This document shows, in pieces, positions 61,980 through 64,000 of a stretch of DNA of 64,000 nt (position 1 is its first letter; each line of letters starts with the position of its first letter). This DNA comes from Caprella mutica (taxonomy: Eukaryota > Arthropoda > Malacostraca > Amphipoda > Caprellidae): contig CANNZV010000426.1 in the NCBI GenBank assembly GCA_947561585.1, positions 1 to 64,000 of the forward strand, read 5' to 3'. Under the pieces are notes generated by a model that ran no database searches, was not told where the DNA came from, and saw only the letters and a list, made by a program, of their open reading frames with translations. Both the position numbers and the translations under genes were made by a program.

Positions 61980-62377
61980 TTACTTCTTGTAGTTGTAGTT
62001 CCAATAGCCACCACAAGTATGTGGAGTTGCTCCAGCTTTGCTGGGGCGTTTGTCCGGTTTGTTGTCCATAGCCACTCCAAGTACCGGCAGCTTGTCCAGT
62101 GGTTGCGGCACTCCAACCGCCCGGTGCCTGTTGTCCCCAGTTGCCGTAAGAGATTTGGGTTGGCGGTATCTGTTGCTGCTGTGCATAGTAATTCTGCTGC
62201 TGTCCATAGTACCGTATCCTCCTCCTTGCTGGGTGTATCCAGATTGGGGTAGCTCTGGGATGAGTAGCTGTTATCCCCATAGCCCCCTGAACCGTAACCA
62301 CTGCTGCTGGAGTTATCGCCCTGTTGATGTCTGTTTCCGTCTAGGGGAACAATCCCCGGTAACTTATTTGAAGTCAT
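61980..62377 (-). pseudogene. captured hnRNP-like Q/G/Y-rich C-terminus fused to a Gag-like start
   Basis: From ATG at 62377 the - strand reads MTSNKLPGIVPLDGN, a pattern like copia Gag N-termini (LxGxNYxxW), then runs in frame into NSSSSGYGSGGYGDNSYSSQ. Two one-base shifts near 62240 and 62215 lead to YYGQQQNYYAQQQQIPPTQI and SYGNWGQQAPGGWSAATTGQ. A third near 62020 leads to CGGYWNYNYKK and a TAA at 61980. Tyr/Gly/Gln/Ser-rich tails of this kind are typical of hnRNP and related RNA-binding proteins; the exact donor gene is unknown and no RRM is present. Frameshifts argue that the peptide is no longer made in full. The Gag assignment of the first ~15 residues is inference. Confidence 0.6.
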
Positions 62378-62403
62378 GTTTTTTCAAAGTATTTATTATC
62401 TTT

Positions 62404-63262
62404 CAATACTTAACAAACATAAACAACCAAACCAGTTAAATTGATTTACTGTTTGACTGAATTGATGTTTTAAAATTATTCTAATTCATAAGAATAACTT
62501 CACTGAATATAAGTATTTACTATCATTCAATACTTTAACAAAAATAAACAACCAAAGCAGTTAACTTGATTTACTGTTTAACTGAATTGATGTTTTAACA
62601 TTATTCTAATTCATAAGAATAACTGCACTGAATATAAGTATTTACTATCATTCAATACTTTAACAAACATAAACAACCAAAGCAGTTAACTTGATTTACT
62701 TGTTTAACTGAATTGATGTTTTAACATTATTCTAATTCATAAGAATAACTGCACTGAATATAAGTATTTACTATCATTCAATACTTTAACAAACATAAAC
62801 AACCAAAGCAGTTAACTTGATTTACTGTTTAACTGAATTGATGTTTTAACATTATTCTAATTCATAAGAATAACTGCACTGAATATAAGTATTTACTATC
62901 ATTCAATACTTTAACAAACATAAACAACCAAAGCAGTTAACTTGATTTACTGTTTAACTGAATTGATGTTTTAACATTATTCTAATTCATAAGAATAACT
63001 GCACTGAATATAAGTATTTACTATCATTCAATACTTTAACAAACATAAACAACCAAAGCAGTTAACTTGATTTACTGTTTAACTGAATTGATGTTTTAAC
63101 ATTATTCTAATTCATAAGAATAACTGCACTGAATATAAGTATTTACTATCATTCAATACTTTAACAACCATAAACAACCAAAGCAGTTAACTTGATTTAC
63201 TGTTTAACTGAGTTGATGTTTTAACATTATTCTAATTCATAAGAATAACTGAATATAATTAT
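62404..63262. repeat. 125-bp tandem repeat, seven copies, in the LTR element leader
   Basis: Units start at 62404, 62528, 62653, 62779, 62904, 63029 and 63154 (caatactttaacaaacataa). They are 95-99% identical. On the element strand they lie between the primer-binding site and the ATG, so they form a long repetitive 5' leader. Confidence 0.92.
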
Positions 63263-63609
63263 TAATATTCAATTGAAACAAAAAACAGAATTCTTAGTTC
63301 GCAAGAGCCTTTTGTTGAAAGACTGTTTACCAAAGGATAAGGTCACAGATTTAAAGGTAATTTGTGACCTCTCTTGACACCTCTTCCGCAAAAATACTAA
63401 ATCATTATATTATAACACAAGTGCATTTTTCGCTAGAGCAATCATTATAATTGACCTCATTAGCGCGTGAGCACGATTTGCTTACGCAAGCGTTTTAAGT
63501 GATATGTTTCATATAGGTTAACACTTTTTTCACAGCACTTCGTTTTTATTACTATTATAAACTTCTAATTTGTTTAAACATAATTTGATTTATAAACTCT
63601 TATCGTTCA

Positions 63610-63623
63610 CTGGGCCCATAACC
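63610..63623 (-). promoter_or_regulatory. primer-binding site for initiator tRNA-Met half-molecule
   Basis: The + strand shows ctgggcccataacc, the same sequence as the anticodon stem-loop of animal initiator tRNA-Met (CAU anticodon included). The element strand is therefore its 14-base complement and lies directly inside the 5' LTR. The match is to the middle of the tRNA, not its 3' end, as in Drosophila copia. Confidence 0.85.
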
Positions 63624-63959
63624 TTTTAGAATTAGGTTAAATCAGTGGGTTAACAACGTTAAGACATAGAGTTTATTTAAAGAGTAAATATGTTATACAA
63701 TTAGAAGTCTATGGAGAGATGAGTGGAACTCATCTCTCACTGAGTAATGTTCAAGACAGACTGATTTCAGAAACTACATGACAGGGTATTTAACCCTCGA
63801 CGGAAGTGTGATCGACTTTAGACCTTATGTCCGTTTCTCATTAAAAGTAATACTTAGTTATTGAAACAATAGGTAATTTAATATAGCTGAGCTAGTCTAA
63901 CAGGAAGTTAACATTAAATATATAACGAGTGTGTAATACATTTAACTAAAATTTCAACA
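63624..63959 (-). repeat. 5' LTR (element orientation)
   Basis: Identical to the other LTR except for one base in the terminal tetranucleotide next to the primer-binding site (AAAA instead of AACA). Confidence 0.9.
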
Positions 63960-64000
63960 GGAAAGACTTAAAAAACCCTGCGTGTGTACGGCCCTTCATA

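Larger units (their letters stand above)
60109..63959 (-). mobile_element. non-autonomous copia-class LTR retrotransposon
   Basis: 336-bp direct repeats (60109-60444, 63624-63959) differ at one base, begin TGTT and end AACA, and are flanked by ggaaa (60104-60108, 63960-63964). Read on the - strand, the 5' LTR is followed by GGTTATGGGCCCAG, complementary to the anticodon arm of initiator tRNA-Met. This is the half-tRNA primer site of Drosophila copia. The 3' LTR is preceded by the purine tract GTGAGGAGGAG. The 3,179-bp interior has no gag-pol, protease, integrase or RT. It holds 125-bp repeats, a Gag-like start joined to an hnRNP-like tail, and ~178-bp repeats. It must be mobilised in trans, and its near-identical LTRs imply a recent insertion. 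Confidence 0.9.
60058..64000. mobile_element. MITE family 2 right half, split by the LTR element
   Basis: Sequence left of the LTR element (aaaagtctcgtggaaaaagt, gcttagcaaaaagtctggtg) continues right of it (ggaaagacttaaaaaaccct, gcgtgtgtacggccc). The join reproduces the right end of family 2 as seen at 18.66-18.76 kb, so the LTR element landed in an older MITE. Confidence 0.75.

Noticed and set aside
61941..62439. + strand open frames of 103 and 133 codons near 62 kb
   Set aside because: They are the antisense of the captured hnRNP-like segment, whose Q/G/Y-rich composition on the - strand is the meaningful one.
63605..63623. Part of a tRNA-Met gene
   Set aside because: Only the anticodon-arm sequence is present, with no acceptor or T arm. 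Its position next to an LTR identifies it as a primer-binding site.

Overview
This is metazoan genomic DNA: AT-rich, with GT-AG introns, Penelope-like, copia-like, LINE, Tc1/mariner and MITE-type elements, and many minisatellites. The gene's N-terminus begins MSWL, which I recall as shared with insect GMAP-210 homologues. An arthropod or other invertebrate is therefore plausible, but the species is not established.

One host gene can be followed through the window on the + strand, from 4375 past the right edge. It is a long coiled-coil golgin of the GMAP-210/TRIP11 type. I assembled 13 exons (1,648 codons, every junction in phase): 4375-4477, 4949-5025, 5464-5574, 7161-7235, 23252-23342, 24616-24668, 53685-54269, 54587-54976, 55231-55350, 55523-58282, 58628-58870, 59080-59273 and 59548-59689. 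The 3' end, including the expected Arf-binding GRAB domain, lies beyond the window. The evidence is the N-terminal ALPS-like segment (GGQISNLTREVL against human GQISNFTKDML) and C-terminal coiled-coil blocks such as ERLRSHLL followed by EEQHTSE. Exon 10 contains 46 tandem heptads of consensus TEHDSLK, a minisatellite inside coding sequence.

Almost everything else is intronic repeat. Positions 1-4374 are upstream sequence: a LINE fragment, a 32-bp minisatellite, a hAT-like end and a small inverted-repeat element. Intron 3 (5575-7160) holds a 30-34-bp minisatellite and a copy of a dispersed repeat (family A) that ends just before exon 4. Intron 4 (7236-23251) holds a degraded Penelope-like element with a GIY-YIG endonuclease, 59-bp inverted termini, a candidate hammerhead ribozyme and five copies of a hairpin. 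It also holds a second 32-bp array, an 899-bp retroposed insert with 15-bp target duplications, a MITE, a Tc1-like relic and a 1.2-kb 20-22-bp array. Intron 6 (24669-53684, 29 kb) is about one third minisatellite, including roughly 120 copies of a 30-bp unit, each able to form a hairpin, and about 17 copies of a 47-bp unit that each carry a 3'-splice-site-like motif.

The last visible intron (59690 to the edge) contains a very young non-autonomous copia-class LTR element on the - strand (60109-63959). Its 336-bp LTRs differ at one base, it has a 5-bp target duplication, and its primer-binding site matches the anticodon arm of initiator tRNA-Met. In place of gag-pol it carries a short Gag-like start joined to a frameshifted Q/G/Y-rich hnRNP-like tail, seven 125-bp repeats and three ~178-bp repeats. 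This apparent capture of host sequence is the most interesting single object here.

The very long open reading frames over 10.9-11.6, 17.0-17.6, 26.3-32.1 and 40.3-42.1 kb are consequences of repeat arrays and are not annotated as genes.
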